The notes beneath the pieces are model-generated. The model did no database searches. It was not told the origin of the DNA and saw nothing but the letters and a program-made list of their open reading frames with translations. Positions 55,957 to 64,000 of a stretch of DNA of 64,000 nucleotides are shown one piece after another. Position numbers and translations under genes: made by a program. The DNA lies in NCBI RefSeq assembly GCF_015277775.1, contig NZ_CP063849.1, positions 6,711,501 through 6,775,500 of the forward strand. Reading direction: 5' to 3'. How positions within the stretch are numbered: the stretch's first letter is position 1; each line of letters begins with the position of its first letter. The DNA comes from Paludibaculum fermentans. GTDB lineage: Bacteria; Acidobacteriota; Terriglobia; Bryobacterales; Bryobacteraceae.

Positions 55957-58370
55957 ATCCAGAGAGCCTGGAGTTGTTGGAATACGAGCGGTTGCGCTCA
56001 CTCGTGGGGCGCTATGTCGGCAGCGAAGCCGGGCGCCGCGAATTGGGGCGGGTCGAGCCGTCGATGGACCGGGCCGCCCTGGAAACCGGGTTGGCCGAGG
56101 CTGCCGAGGCGATGGCCTGGTTCAAGGACGCCGCGAAGCCCAAGATCCGGGGCGGAGACACTGCGCCGCGTTTGCGGTTCGAAGGGCTGCCGGATGTTGA
56201 GGCGGCCGCGGCCAAACTGCGCATCGAAGGTGTCGTTCTCGACGCACTGGAGATCAGCGCGATTGTGATGGTGCTGGAGCGCGCGACCGAGGTCCGGCTG
56301 GCGCTGGCTCCGCAGTCGCAGTTCTACCCGCTGCTGGCGGGCCGCGCGGCGCAGATCGGCGATTTCCGGCCGGCGCTGCGGCAGATCAGCGGCAAGATCC
56401 TGCCGGACGGTTCCATCTCGGACGATGCGAGCGTCGCTTTGCGCAGGATCCGCCGCGACAAGGAGCGGATGCGCGGCGACATTCAGGACTCGTTGGAACG
56501 GTTTCTAAAGTCGCATCGCGAGGACGGGCTGCTGCAGGAAGAGTTCGTCACGATCCGCAACGAGCGTTTTGTGGTGCCGGTGATCCCCGGGGCGAAGAAG
56601 AAACTGCCGGGCGTCGTGCACGGCTCCAGCGGCAGCGGCCAGACTCTGTTCCTGGAACCAATTGAAACCATTGACCTGAACAACGATCTCGTGCGGATGG
56701 GCGAGGAAGAACTGCGTGAGGTCTACCGGATCCTGCGGGAGATGACCGATCATCTGCGGGAGCACCGGTTTGAAATCCAGGGCGCGGCGGAGACGCTGGC
56801 GGCGTTGGACCTGATCTTTGCCAAGGCGCGGTTTGCCCAGGACTTCGATTGCGTGATCCCTCGATTCTCGCCGGATGAAGCCCCCAGGCTGCTGTTGAAG
56901 AGCGCCCGGCATCCGCTGCTGCAGGATGTGCTGAAGCGGCAGCAGAAGAAAGTCGTGCCGGTTTCGCTGGAACTGGACAGTTCGCGGCGAACGCTGCTGA
57001 TCAGCGGTCCGAACACGGGCGGCAAGACCGTTGCCATGAAGACCGTCGGGCTGATGGCTTTGATGGCGCAGAGCGCGTTGCCGGTGCCGGCGGAAGACGC
57101 TGAGTTCCCCATCTACGACGACGTGCTGGCCGATATCGGCGACAACCAGAGCATCGAGCAGAGCCTCTCCAGCTTCAGCGCCCATGTGGCGCGGATCAAG
57201 GAGATGGTGGAGGCTGCTACGTCGGGCGCGCTGGTGCTGCTGGACGAACTGGGCAGGGCGACCGACCCCGAGGAGGGCGGCGCACTGGGCGTGGCGATTC
57301 TGGACGAGTTTCGGCAGCATGGGGCGTTTACGTTGGCGTCGACGCACCTGCTGGCCTTGAAGGTGTACGGGTCGAATACTCCGGGAGTCGTGAATGCCTC
57401 GATGGGCTTCAACGAAGAGACGCTGGAGCCGACCTATGTGCTGCGAATTGGAGCTCCGGGCAAATCGGCTGGCTTGGACATTTCCAAGCGGCTCGGGTTG
57501 CCGGCGCGGCTGATCGAACGGGCCCACCGGGCCATGTCGTCGACGGAACGGGACATCGCGACCTTCCTGAATCAGCTCGAAGCCAAGATCGGGGAAGTCT
57601 CGGCTGAGGCCGAGGAACTGCGTAAGCAAAAAGCGGACCTGGAAGCTCGCGAGCAGAAGCTGACCAAGGAGATGGAGCAGCGCGAGCGCGCCCGCCTTCG
57701 GGAGTTCGAGCAGACGGCAGCAGAAGCACAGAAGCGGTTTGAGCAGCAGGCGCGCGAGGCGATCGAGTCGGCGCTATCGGCTCCGGAGCAGCGCAAGCAG
57801 GTGGAGAAGGTCATGCGCCAGGTGGCGCGGACGAAACGCGAGTTCCAGGAGTCGGTGGAGTCGCTCGCCCATCCGGAAAAGGCCAGGAAGCAGGCGCCCA
57901 AGGAAGAGATTGTGGAAGGGGCGCGCGTGCGGCTGCGCGATGTCAGCGGTCCGGCGCGGGTCCGTAAGGTCTTGAACAACGGGCTGTTGGAAGTGGACGT
58001 CGGCTTCCTCAAGATGCAGGTGCCCATCACCGAAGTCACTGAAGTGCTGAAGGGCGACGCGCCGCAGAGCAAGATGCTGCCGAAGGGTGTCAGCCTGACG
58101 ACGGGGCCGCGGTGGGACACCCTATCTCGCGAAGTGAACATCATCGGCAAGCATGCCGAGGAGGCGCTGGAAGAGGTGGACCGGTTCCTGGATTCCGCTT
58201 ATCTGGCCGGTGTGTTGAGGGTGAGGGTGGTCCACGGCCACGGGATGGGGATTCTGCGCAAAGGCGTGCAGGATCTCTGCAAAGCGCATCCCAATGTGGA
58301 GAAGTATTATCCGGCGAGCCCCAGCGAAGGTGGCACAGGGGCCACCATCGTGGAGCTGAAAGAGAACTGA
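55953..58370 (+). CDS. mutS2: MutS2-family ATPase/endonuclease
   Basis: An 805-residue MutS2. It has the core helical lever domain, Walker A GPNTGGKT (about 352-359), Walker B LVLLDELGRATDPEEGGALG, a long coiled coil (about 545-640) and the C-terminal Smr domain with VRVVHGHGMGILRKGV. MutS2 acts on recombination intermediates and, in Firmicutes, rescues collided ribosomes. I chose the ATG at 55953 that overlaps the NUDIX stop; the long upstream in-frame extension is the wrong frame of that gene. Convergent with bcp. Confidence 0.95.
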   Translation: MNPESLELLEYERLRSLVGRYVGSEAGRRELGRVEPSMDRAALETGLAEAAEAMAWFKDAAKPKIRGGDTAPRLRFEGLPDVEAAAAKLRIEGVVLDALEISAIVMVLERATEVRLALAPQSQFYPLLAGRAAQIGDFRPALRQISGKILPDGSISDDASVALRRIRRDKERMRGDIQDSLERFLKSHREDGLLQEEFVTIRNERFVVPVIPGAKKKLPGVVHGSSGSGQTLFLEPIETIDLNNDLVRMGEEELREVYRILREMTDHLREHRFEIQGAAETLAALDLIFAKARFAQDFDCVIPRFSPDEAPRLLLKSARHPLLQDVLKRQQKKVVPVSLELDSSRRTLLISGPNTGGKTVAMKTVGLMALMAQSALPVPAEDAEFPIYDDVLADIGDNQSIEQSLSSFSAHVARIKEMVEAATSGALVLLDELGRATDPEEGGALGVAILDEFRQHGAFTLASTHLLALKVYGSNTPGVVNASMGFNEETLEPTYVLRIGAPGKSAGLDISKRLGLPARLIERAHRAMSSTERDIATFLNQLEAKIGEVSAEAEELRKQKADLEAREQKLTKEMEQRERARLREFEQTAAEAQKRFEQQAREAIESALSAPEQRKQVEKVMRQVARTKREFQESVESLAHPEKARKQAPKEEIVEGARVRLRDVSGPARVRKVLNNGLLEVDVGFLKMQVPITEVTEVLKGDAPQSKMLPKGVSLTTGPRWDTLSREVNIIGKHAEEALEEVDRFLDSAYLAGVLRVRVVHGHGMGILRKGVQDLCKAHPNVEKYYPASPSEGGTGATIVELKEN

Positions 58371-58380
58371 TCCAGCAGGA

Positions 58381-58848
58381 TTAGAGAGCAGCCAGGGCGG
58401 CCAGGACCTCTTCGGTATGGCCGTCCACTTTCACCTTGCGGAAGATCCTGGCGATGCGGCCTTCCTTGTCGAGGATGAAAGTGGAGCGCTCGACACCCAT
58501 GTAGGTCTTGCCGTAGTTGGTCTTTTCGACCCAGACTCCGTACTTCTCGGCGACGGCGTGGTCTTCGTCGGCAAGCAGCGTGAAGTTGAGGCCGTACTTA
58601 TTCTTGAATTTCGCGACGGCGGCCACCGGATCGGGCGAAGCGCCCAGGATGACGGCGTTGTTCGTCTCAACGCGGGGCAGTTCATCGCGGAAGCTGCAGG
58701 CCTCCTTGGTGCAGCCGGGGGTGTCGGCCTTGGGGTAGAAGTAGAGGACTACGTTCTTGCCCGCCAGGGAGCTGAGCTTGAGCTTCTCGCCTGCGTCGGT
58801 GAGAAGGGTGAAGTCGGGGGCTTTGGAGCCTTCTTTGAGATCGGCCAT
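58381..58848 (-). CDS. bcp: Thioredoxin-dependent peroxiredoxin, Bcp/PrxQ type
   Basis: Reduces hydrogen and organic peroxides in the cytosol. The 155-residue product has the peroxidatic Cys46 in DTPGCTKEAC and the resolving Cys51, the two-Cys alpha-helix arrangement of the PrxQ group, with the invariant Pro/Thr before it. I chose the ATG at 58848 (MADLKEGSKAPDF); an in-frame ATG at 58872 would add eight residues. Confidence 0.94.
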   Translation of the reverse strand: MADLKEGSKAPDFTLLTDAGEKLKLSSLAGKNVVLYFYPKADTPGCTKEACSFRDELPRVETNNAVILGASPDPVAAVAKFKNKYGLNFTLLADEDHAVAEKYGVWVEKTNYGKTYMGVERSTFILDKEGRIARIFRKVKVDGHTEEVLAALAAL

Positions 58849-58906
58849 ATCGCTCTGTAGGATGCGGCGCAATGGGGCGGAGGATGCCGAAAATCACCGG
58901 CCGGAT

Positions 58907-58935
58907 TTGGCAGGAGGCGGGCGGCATGTTATATT
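58907..58935 (+). promoter_or_regulatory. Sigma-70 promoter of tRNA-Asp
   Basis: TTGGCA (58907-58912), 17-bp spacer, TATATT (58930-58935). The expected start is about 12 bp before the mature tRNA 5' end. Confidence 0.75.
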
Positions 58936-58954
58936 CAGAATTGTCCGCAAGAGC

Positions 58955-59031
<77 letters not shown>

Positions 59032-59045
59032 TTCCCTTTCCTGCA

Positions 59046-59061
59046 AAGCCCTTCGGGGCTT
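59046..59061 (+). terminator. Hairpin with TTCG loop after tRNA-Asp
   Basis: AAGCCC, TTCG, GGGCTT: a 6-bp stem with the stable UUCG tetraloop, 15 bp after the tRNA. The following bases are C/T-rich but not a true U-run. Confidence 0.55.
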
Positions 59062-59140
59062 CCCCTTCATTCGTTTCTGATCCCACATCTTCGATTGTGT
59101 GCGCGGCCGCCGTGCGTCCAATTTGTTAGGATGAGGGCCT

Positions 59141-59437
59141 ATGCTCCCCAATCAGAATCCGCCTGCGCTCAAGCTGGAATCCGCTGCCGACTACCGGGAA
59201 GGTTATGCCAATAGCGTGCAATTGCGCGCCAGCCTGTGGGACTTTTTCCTGATGTTCGGCACGGTGCGGCAGCAGACCCCGGAAGCAGTCACGATCCAGA
59301 ACTTCCAGGGTGTCTACCTGAGTCCGCAGCAGGCGAAGGCACTGCTGAATGTGCTCGCTACCAACGTCCAGCAGTATGAATCGACCTTTGGCGAGATTCG
59401 CTTGGAACCGCAGGGCGATGCGAGCGTGATCCAGTAG
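59141..59437 (+). CDS. DUF3467 small protein
   Basis: A 98-residue cytosolic protein. The core YANSVQLRASLWDFFLMFGTV, then QGVYLSPQQAKALLNVLATN matches DUF3467, a small beta-rich family of unknown role common in Acidobacteriota and Deltaproteobacteria. It starts 110 bp after the tRNA, with GAGGG upstream and TAGGAT 8 nt before the ATG. 6 bp before the next gene. Confidence 0.8.
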   Translation: MLPNQNPPALKLESAADYREGYANSVQLRASLWDFFLMFGTVRQQTPEAVTIQNFQGVYLSPQQAKALLNVLATNVQQYESTFGEIRLEPQGDASVIQ

Positions 59438-59443
59438 ACGTTC

Positions 59444-60748
59444 ATGCCACAGCGGGCGCGGCCGACAACCTACGTCTACTTCTTCCTCATCTTCCTGATT
59501 GCGCAGTTTGGGATCCACGCCACGCTGGTGACCATGCCCTACTTCTGGGACGAGGTGGGCTCGACCGTGCCCGCGGCCCAGGCGATGGGTCACCCGGGGG
59601 CCTTTCCGACTCCAGCCGTTTCTCTTTATCTGGCTGGGGTTTGGAAACTGTTTGGGGCTTCAGAGGTGTCCACGCGGTGCGGGATGCTGCTGCTTTCGGC
59701 GGTGGCCATGCTCGGCATATTCCTGCTGTCGATTGAGCTGTGCGGATCCCTGCAGGGGGCTCCGGCGATCATGGTGGCGGCCCTGACGGCCTTGTCGCCC
59801 CTGTACTTCAGCCAATCGGTGCTGGCCCAGACCCCTATCCCGGCCGCGCTCTGCATGGCCTACGGCTTATGGTTCTATCTGACCGGGCGGAGGGTGGTGG
59901 CCGGCCTCTTCGGACTGGCGCTGCTGTGGGTGCTCTTTTCCAGCCTGCCCGCGATTGGGTGGGGCCATGTGATCCCGCCTCGTCCGGCGGACTTCGTTGT
60001 GATGACGGCACGTCGCTTTAGCTCGCTGTTTTTGGCTAATTTTCACTTTCTGGGGACGATCGGCCTGCTCATGGGGCTGCGATCGGGGCGCTTGAACCGG
60101 ACACGCTGGAAGTTCGCCGGCGGAGTGGCGGGCGTCTATTTCCTTTCGCTTTGTGTGGCGGCGCCCGTGTTGGACCGCGACCTGGTGCCGGTGCTGCCGG
60201 TGTTCTACACCGCGGCCGTGGTGGGCTTCTACAGCTATGCCTCGAAATGGAGGATGGCGTTGCCTGTGGCGATGCTATGCGGGTTCCTGGCCTGTCTCTG
60301 GTTCGCTCCGCCCTTCTGGTCCGACTCGATCGAGAACAGCCTGGCGATGTCGGATTTCTCGGACATGCAGCGGATGACGGCGGCATACCTGGAACAGAAC
60401 GCCAAGGGGCAGGTGGTCGCGACGGCCTGGCCGCTCTCGGTGGTGTTGAAGGATCCGCAATTCGGCTTTGTCGAGAAGCCCGTACGGGTGATGAGGCTGC
60501 CGGATTTCAGTGCCACTTGCCTGGCCAAGGTGGAGAAAGACAGCGCCGGGATCCTGGTCCGCTATTCGCGGAGCTGGGATCCACCGCGGAACATCCTGCC
60601 CATTAACCGCGCAACGCGCTGGTTCGGACGCCGCTACCTGGGCTATCAGCTACCCATCGAACCCGACGAGATTGAGCGGAAGCTGGGCCTGCACCTGGCG
60701 GCCAGTTGGCAGAAGCGTGGGCAGTGGGTGGAGATCTACAGCCGGTAA
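59444..60748 (+). CDS. GT-C-like multi-pass membrane protein
   Basis: A 434-residue protein with about 9-10 membrane helices. Near the N-terminus, after the first helix, it has MPYFWDEVGSTVPAAQAMGHPG, which resembles the first-loop acidic motif (DE) of ArnT/PMT-type GT-C glycosyltransferases. The C-terminal part (about 330-434) is soluble. It is shorter than most GT-C enzymes, so the activity is uncertain. A family-wide role would be transfer of a sugar from a lipid carrier. Follows DUF3467. Confidence 0.62.
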   Translation: MPQRARPTTYVYFFLIFLIAQFGIHATLVTMPYFWDEVGSTVPAAQAMGHPGAFPTPAVSLYLAGVWKLFGASEVSTRCGMLLLSAVAMLGIFLLSIELCGSLQGAPAIMVAALTALSPLYFSQSVLAQTPIPAALCMAYGLWFYLTGRRVVAGLFGLALLWVLFSSLPAIGWGHVIPPRPADFVVMTARRFSSLFLANFHFLGTIGLLMGLRSGRLNRTRWKFAGGVAGVYFLSLCVAAPVLDRDLVPVLPVFYTAAVVGFYSYASKWRMALPVAMLCGFLACLWFAPPFWSDSIENSLAMSDFSDMQRMTAAYLEQNAKGQVVATAWPLSVVLKDPQFGFVEKPVRVMRLPDFSATCLAKVEKDSAGILVRYSRSWDPPRNILPINRATRWFGRRYLGYQLPIEPDEIERKLGLHLAASWQKRGQWVEIYSR

Positions 60749-60788
60749 GCGGCGGTCCCCCGGTTAAGGGGAGCCCGCTAGTGTGCGC

Positions 60789-62837
60789 CTACTTCAGAAC
60801 TTTGTAGATGTTGGAGTAATCGTCCGTCCAGACAGGCAGCCACGGCGCGGGCTTGGGCGGTTCGCCCGCCTTCTTGAACTCGGGCCGGTCGAGCAGGTCC
60901 TTGTTGCCGGTGATCAGCACCCAGGTGGTGCCGTAGCACTTCTCCTGCTCATCGTCATCGGTTTCCACCACGAGGGCGTACTTGCCGATCGAGTTGGCGG
61001 CGCGCTCCAGCACCGGCTTCAGGTCGATGTAGCGGTTGGAGATGTGGATGGCGAGGGCTCCGTCGGGTTTCAGGTGGTGGAAGTAGAGGAGCATGGCCTC
61101 GCGCGTCAGCAGATGAACGGGGATGGAGTCGCTGGAAAAGGCGTCGACGGCGATGGTGTCGTAGTTCTGCACCGGCTCGCGCTCGAGCGACAGGCGGGCG
61201 TCGCCCATATCGATCTCGATCAGGCCTTCGGCTGACTTGAGATACCAGAACTGCTCGTAGGCGATCTTCTTCACGAGAGGATTGATCTCGTAGAAGCGGT
61301 ACAGATCGCCCATGCGGGAGTAAGAGGCGATTGTGCCCGTACCCAGGCCGATGACGGCGACGCGCTGGACGCTGCCGATGGAACGGGCCTGCATCACCAG
61401 TCCCAATGCGGTATCCGGGCAGTAGTAAGTTGCGATCTCCTTGCGGCGCGCCGGGTGGGTGTACTCTTCGCCATGGTTGATGGCGCCGTGGACGAGGGAG
61501 CGGTGGCCATCCCAGTCGTACATGCCCTCATATTGCTTCACGCGCAGCTCGCCATAGAAATTGCGGGCCACCAGGATGCTGTCGGAGACCATTTCGCGCA
61601 TCTCGCGGGCGAGGCCCCCGATGATGAGCGCTGACAGCGTGAACAGGGCGATGGCGGGCCAGCCGAGCAGATCCTTGCGGAAGGGCCAGTCCTCGTCACG
61701 GAACAGTACCAGGGCGGCGATACCCACTGCGCAGGCGAGCGAAAGCGGCAGTTCGTAGTTCGCGTTGAAGACGTAGGGCGCGATGAGGGCCACGAAGACG
61801 CCGCCGATGGCTCCGCCGATCGACACCATCAGGAAGTAGCCGGTGAGGAACTTGGGATGCGGTTTCAGCCGCGCCAGTTCGCCGTGGCAGCACATGCAGA
61901 TGATGAAGAACGACAACGAGTACTCGACGATGCAGATTCGCACGTCAGGGCGGGCCGAGGGGTCGAGCCGCATCAGCCAGGCGATGGCGCCGATGGCGAA
62001 GGGCAGGGCGGCCAGGAAGTAGATGCGGCGGTACCAGCCTTCGGCATCGAAACACAGGATGAAGGTGAGCAGGTAGAGCGCCAGAGGGAGGATCCACAGG
62101 AAGGGAATGGGTGCGAGATCCATGCTCATGTGGCTGGTGAGCGAGAGCAGCAGCATGGAAGGCACGGCGGAGAGGCCGATGGCCATGAAGTAAAGCGAGC
62201 GGGTGGGCGGCTGGGGTGCCGGCTCTTCCGGGGCGGCGACCGACTCGGCCACCACGGCGGTGCGGTAGCTGCGCCATCCGGTAAAGATACACAGCACGGC
62301 GAAGATGGCGAAGCCGCCGCTCCAGACGTAGGCCTGGTGATGCAGCGTGAGGTTCGGCTCAATCAGCGGAGGATAGCTGAGCAGGGCGAGCATGGAACCA
62401 AGGTTGGAGAGAGCGAACAGGCGGTATGGGGTGGCTCCGGGATTGGATTGAACGTACCAGGCCTGGATGAGTGGGCCGGTGGTGGAGAGCAGGAAGTAAG
62501 GCAGGCCGATGGTGGCGGCGAGCAACCCGAGGATGCGGAACGTGGGGGCATCCGGAGTAAGCGGCTTCCACGACGCGGAGGGCGTAATGGGAAGCAGTGC
62601 GAGGCACACCAGCAGCAGGCTGGCGTGGAGTATCCATTGCTGCTTCGGCTTGAGCCGCTTCACCAGGCCGTGCGAATAGAAATAACCGAGAAGCAACGCC
62701 GACTGAAAGAAAAGCAGGCAGGTGGCCCACACGGCGGCGGTGCCCCCAAACCAGGGCAGGATCATTTTGGCGATGATCGGCTGGACCTGAAACAGCAGAA
62801 AGGCGCTGAGGAAAATGGTAAGAGCGTAGAAAAGCAT
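60789..62837 (-). CDS. Membrane-fused spermidine-synthase-like protein
   Basis: A 682-residue protein. About 12 membrane helices (residues about 1-425), beginning LFYALTIFLSAFLLFQVQPI, are followed by a soluble spermidine-synthase/SAM-methyltransferase fold. VAVIGLGTGTIASYSRMG and YRFYEINP give the nucleotide-binding loop and acidic ribose ligand. IDMGDARLSLEREP and VDAFSSDSIPVHLLTREA follow. The Asp pair used by true spermidine synthases is not convincingly present. Such fusions are widespread but their substrate is unknown. Divergent from the last secreted protein gene. Confidence 0.82.
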   Translation of the reverse strand: MLFYALTIFLSAFLLFQVQPIIAKMILPWFGGTAAVWATCLLFFQSALLLGYFYSHGLVKRLKPKQQWILHASLLLVCLALLPITPSASWKPLTPDAPTFRILGLLAATIGLPYFLLSTTGPLIQAWYVQSNPGATPYRLFALSNLGSMLALLSYPPLIEPNLTLHHQAYVWSGGFAIFAVLCIFTGWRSYRTAVVAESVAAPEEPAPQPPTRSLYFMAIGLSAVPSMLLLSLTSHMSMDLAPIPFLWILPLALYLLTFILCFDAEGWYRRIYFLAALPFAIGAIAWLMRLDPSARPDVRICIVEYSLSFFIICMCCHGELARLKPHPKFLTGYFLMVSIGGAIGGVFVALIAPYVFNANYELPLSLACAVGIAALVLFRDEDWPFRKDLLGWPAIALFTLSALIIGGLAREMREMVSDSILVARNFYGELRVKQYEGMYDWDGHRSLVHGAINHGEEYTHPARRKEIATYYCPDTALGLVMQARSIGSVQRVAVIGLGTGTIASYSRMGDLYRFYEINPLVKKIAYEQFWYLKSAEGLIEIDMGDARLSLEREPVQNYDTIAVDAFSSDSIPVHLLTREAMLLYFHHLKPDGALAIHISNRYIDLKPVLERAANSIGKYALVVETDDDEQEKCYGTTWVLITGNKDLLDRPEFKKAGEPPKPAPWLPVWTDDYSNIYKVLK

Positions 62838-63007
62838 TCGGAATGTACGATTCTACGGTATTCGGGCAGCTCTCATGGGCGTATCGGACGATGGCAGTGG
62901 GATCGGGCGGGCCGGGTCCGAAGCAGCCGGCGCCCGCAGCGAACCTCAGATCCCTAGAAATTTGATCCGGTTTTGAAGCTGGTGCCGCGTTTACGGTGGG
63001 AGCTCAA

Positions 63008-63937
63008 ATGAAACGCAACATCTGGCTGACGCTTGGATTCGGCGCGCTGATCACGAGCAGCTACGCCTGGGACGGCGCCCTGCTGCGCCTGGGATTGAAG
63101 GATGCGGACATCCAGCGCATCGCCGAGCAGGAGTGCCGCAAGGACTACCTGGGGGAACTGCCCTATGGCACCAGTACGGCCCGCAAGGCACTGAAGGGCA
63201 TGACGGAGGAGGAGCGGGCGCAGGCCGTGCGCGAGGTGGCCGCCGTGGCGAAAGCCCTGGTCCTCTCACCCGCTTTCGAGGCGGCGCACGACGAGTACAT
63301 CAAGAAACGCTACAACGCCGTCAACCATGGCCTGAAGATCCAGAGCCAGGAAGAAAAGATAAAGGCGGCGTCCAAGAACCCCGACGCGATGATGGCGGAC
63401 ATGCAGAGGCAGGTGGGTATCCAGATGGCCAAGTCGTACAGCCAGATGGATGCGGCGAGCCTGAAGCTGATGTTCGACCAGGATCTGGAGAACTGGAAGC
63501 AGAGCGCGGCGGCGACAGGCAGCGACGCCGCGAAATATAAGAAGATCCTGGCGAAGGGAAACTCGTTGAAGGCGCTGCAGCAGAGCAATCCGGAGGAGTT
63601 CCGGAAAGGCTATGCCGTGCTGAAGAGCAGCGAGTTGGGCGGCCCTGACAATTGGGCGGACCTGCAGGCCGGTGGAGACGCCGCGGCCAAGGAAGAGCAG
63701 CAGAAGAACTACAACCAGTACGCGTTGCATCCGGTGCTGAAGAAGAAACTGGCGGAGTTTGTAAAGCTGGCGCGCAGCGTCGACTATGAAGCGCAGACCA
63801 CGACGGCAGGAGTGCGGAAGTTCGTCAAGCCGGACTACGAACGGCGTCCGAACAACTGGAAGCTGCTGTTCCGCGTGGGCAAGGCTCCGTCATTGGCCGC
63901 TGCCCAGGTGGCCGAGCAGATGATGAAGGAACTGTGA
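63008..63937 (+). CDS. Secreted helical protein of unknown function
   Basis: A 309-residue exported protein. The ATG at 63008 follows GGGAG by 6 nt and starts a signal peptide (MKRNIWLTLGFGALITSSYA). The mature part is strongly alpha-helical and charged (MTEEERAQAVREVAAVAKAL, QEEKIKAASKNPDAMMADMQ, LKLMFDQDLENWKQ). There are no membrane segments and one Cys (QECRKDY). I do not recognise a family. It ends next to a perfect hairpin and a gene on the opposite strand. Confidence 0.65.
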   Translation: MKRNIWLTLGFGALITSSYAWDGALLRLGLKDADIQRIAEQECRKDYLGELPYGTSTARKALKGMTEEERAQAVREVAAVAKALVLSPAFEAAHDEYIKKRYNAVNHGLKIQSQEEKIKAASKNPDAMMADMQRQVGIQMAKSYSQMDAASLKLMFDQDLENWKQSAAATGSDAAKYKKILAKGNSLKALQQSNPEEFRKGYAVLKSSELGGPDNWADLQAGGDAAAKEEQQKNYNQYALHPVLKKKLAEFVKLARSVDYEAQTTTAGVRKFVKPDYERRPNNWKLLFRVGKAPSLAAAQVAEQMMKEL

Positions 63938-63946
63938 AGTCGCGTG

Positions 63947-63977
63947 GGAGTGGAAGGTCTAGCGGACCTTCCACTCC
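63947..63977. terminator. Perfect 13-bp hairpin overlapping the end of the opposite-strand gene
   Basis: GGAGTGGAAGGTC (63947-63959), 5-nt loop, GACCTTCCACTCC (63965-63977). It begins 9 bp past the stop of the secreted helical gene. It lies across the stop codon and last codons of a frame on the minus strand. No U-run. Likely a shared bidirectional terminator. Confidence 0.55.
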
Positions 63978-64000
63978 TGCAGGCCGGCTGACCAGTTGGG
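63959..64000 (-). CDS. C-terminal end of a minus-strand gene (partial)
   Basis: A frame open from the right edge ends with PNWSAGLQEWKVR and a TAG at 63959-63961. It would converge on the secreted helical gene, and the hairpin fits a shared end. Only 13 residues are visible, so the family cannot be told. Confidence 0.4.
   Translation of the reverse strand, partial: PNWSAGLQEWKVR

Noticed and set aside
61857-62957. Open frame of 366 codons opposite the spermidine-synthase-like gene
   Set aside because: Gly/Gln/Glu-rich translation with no family resemblance; the minus-strand gene has clear helices and a SAM motif.

Overview
The window is high-GC bacterial chromosome with tightly packed genes. 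It has no CRISPR array, rRNA, insertion sequence or phage module that I can see. The gene content suggests a Bryobacterales/Solibacter-type Acidobacteriota. The signs are an Oar-like TonB receptor, LemA/TPM-domain proteins, secreted TPR proteins, a TLC-type transporter fused to HEAT repeats, and frequent GTG starts. That placement is inference from gene families, not a database result. The largest gene-free stretch is about 263 bp (42799-43061), so no gap over 300 bp exists.

Layout. 1-1102 is the end of a DegT/DnrJ-type PLP aminotransferase. 1105-3522 (minus) is a secreted M1-type metallopeptidase broken by three apparent 1-nt insertions. 3661-4428 (minus) holds a DUF948-like and a shortened YtxH-like gene, and 4480-5004 is recX. 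5009-12818 (minus) is one run of seven genes 2-15 bp apart: M16 protease, TPM-domain protein, nucleotidyltransferase, LemA, aldehyde dehydrogenase, FAH-family enzyme and YfhO-like membrane protein. The dehydrogenase/FAH pair fits the end of an oxidative pentose (Weimberg-type) route. A secreted GH3 glucosidase lies just upstream. 14816-17075 carries an anion transporter and rlmN. 17084-24713 holds an Oar-like receptor, secreted TPR and small proteins, miaA and a large TPR protein. 24710-30452 is a signalling block: a histidine kinase with a degraded ATPase domain, a 998-residue TLC-transporter/HEAT/cNMP-like fusion, a second kinase and a response regulator. 30526-35416 holds a DUF4920 protein, a secreted phosphodiesterase-like enzyme, an MFS transporter and a frameshifted hybrid kinase. 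35420-42798 (minus) is a TonB receptor, a small Cys-rich protein, a dihydroorotate-dehydrogenase-like protein and nifJ. 43062-44072 is a POTRA-HEAT protein. 44164-47907 is sulfate assimilation (cysD, cysN, APS reductase, TauE/SafE permease). 47972-53885 is an ABC transporter, LolA-like protein, beta-barrel and GNAT operon. The rest is a periplasmic carbonic anhydrase, an SMP-30/NUDIX/mutS2 operon, bcp, tRNA-Asp, DUF3467, a GT-C-like membrane protein, a membrane-fused spermidine-synthase-like protein and a secreted unknown.

Most notable points. (1) The TLC-HEAT-cNMP fusion is coupled to a kinase and regulator. (2) The ABC/LolA-like/beta-barrel operon looks like a complete trans-envelope path for a lipid or other hydrophobic cargo. 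(3) A -10-like TANNNT hexamer lies 6-7 nt before the start codon of at least seven genes, suggesting leaderless transcription. (4) A perfect 11-bp inverted repeat abuts the cysD start. (5) Single-base run-length indels break two otherwise intact genes. I found nothing that can be declared a proven new system; the first two are the best candidates.
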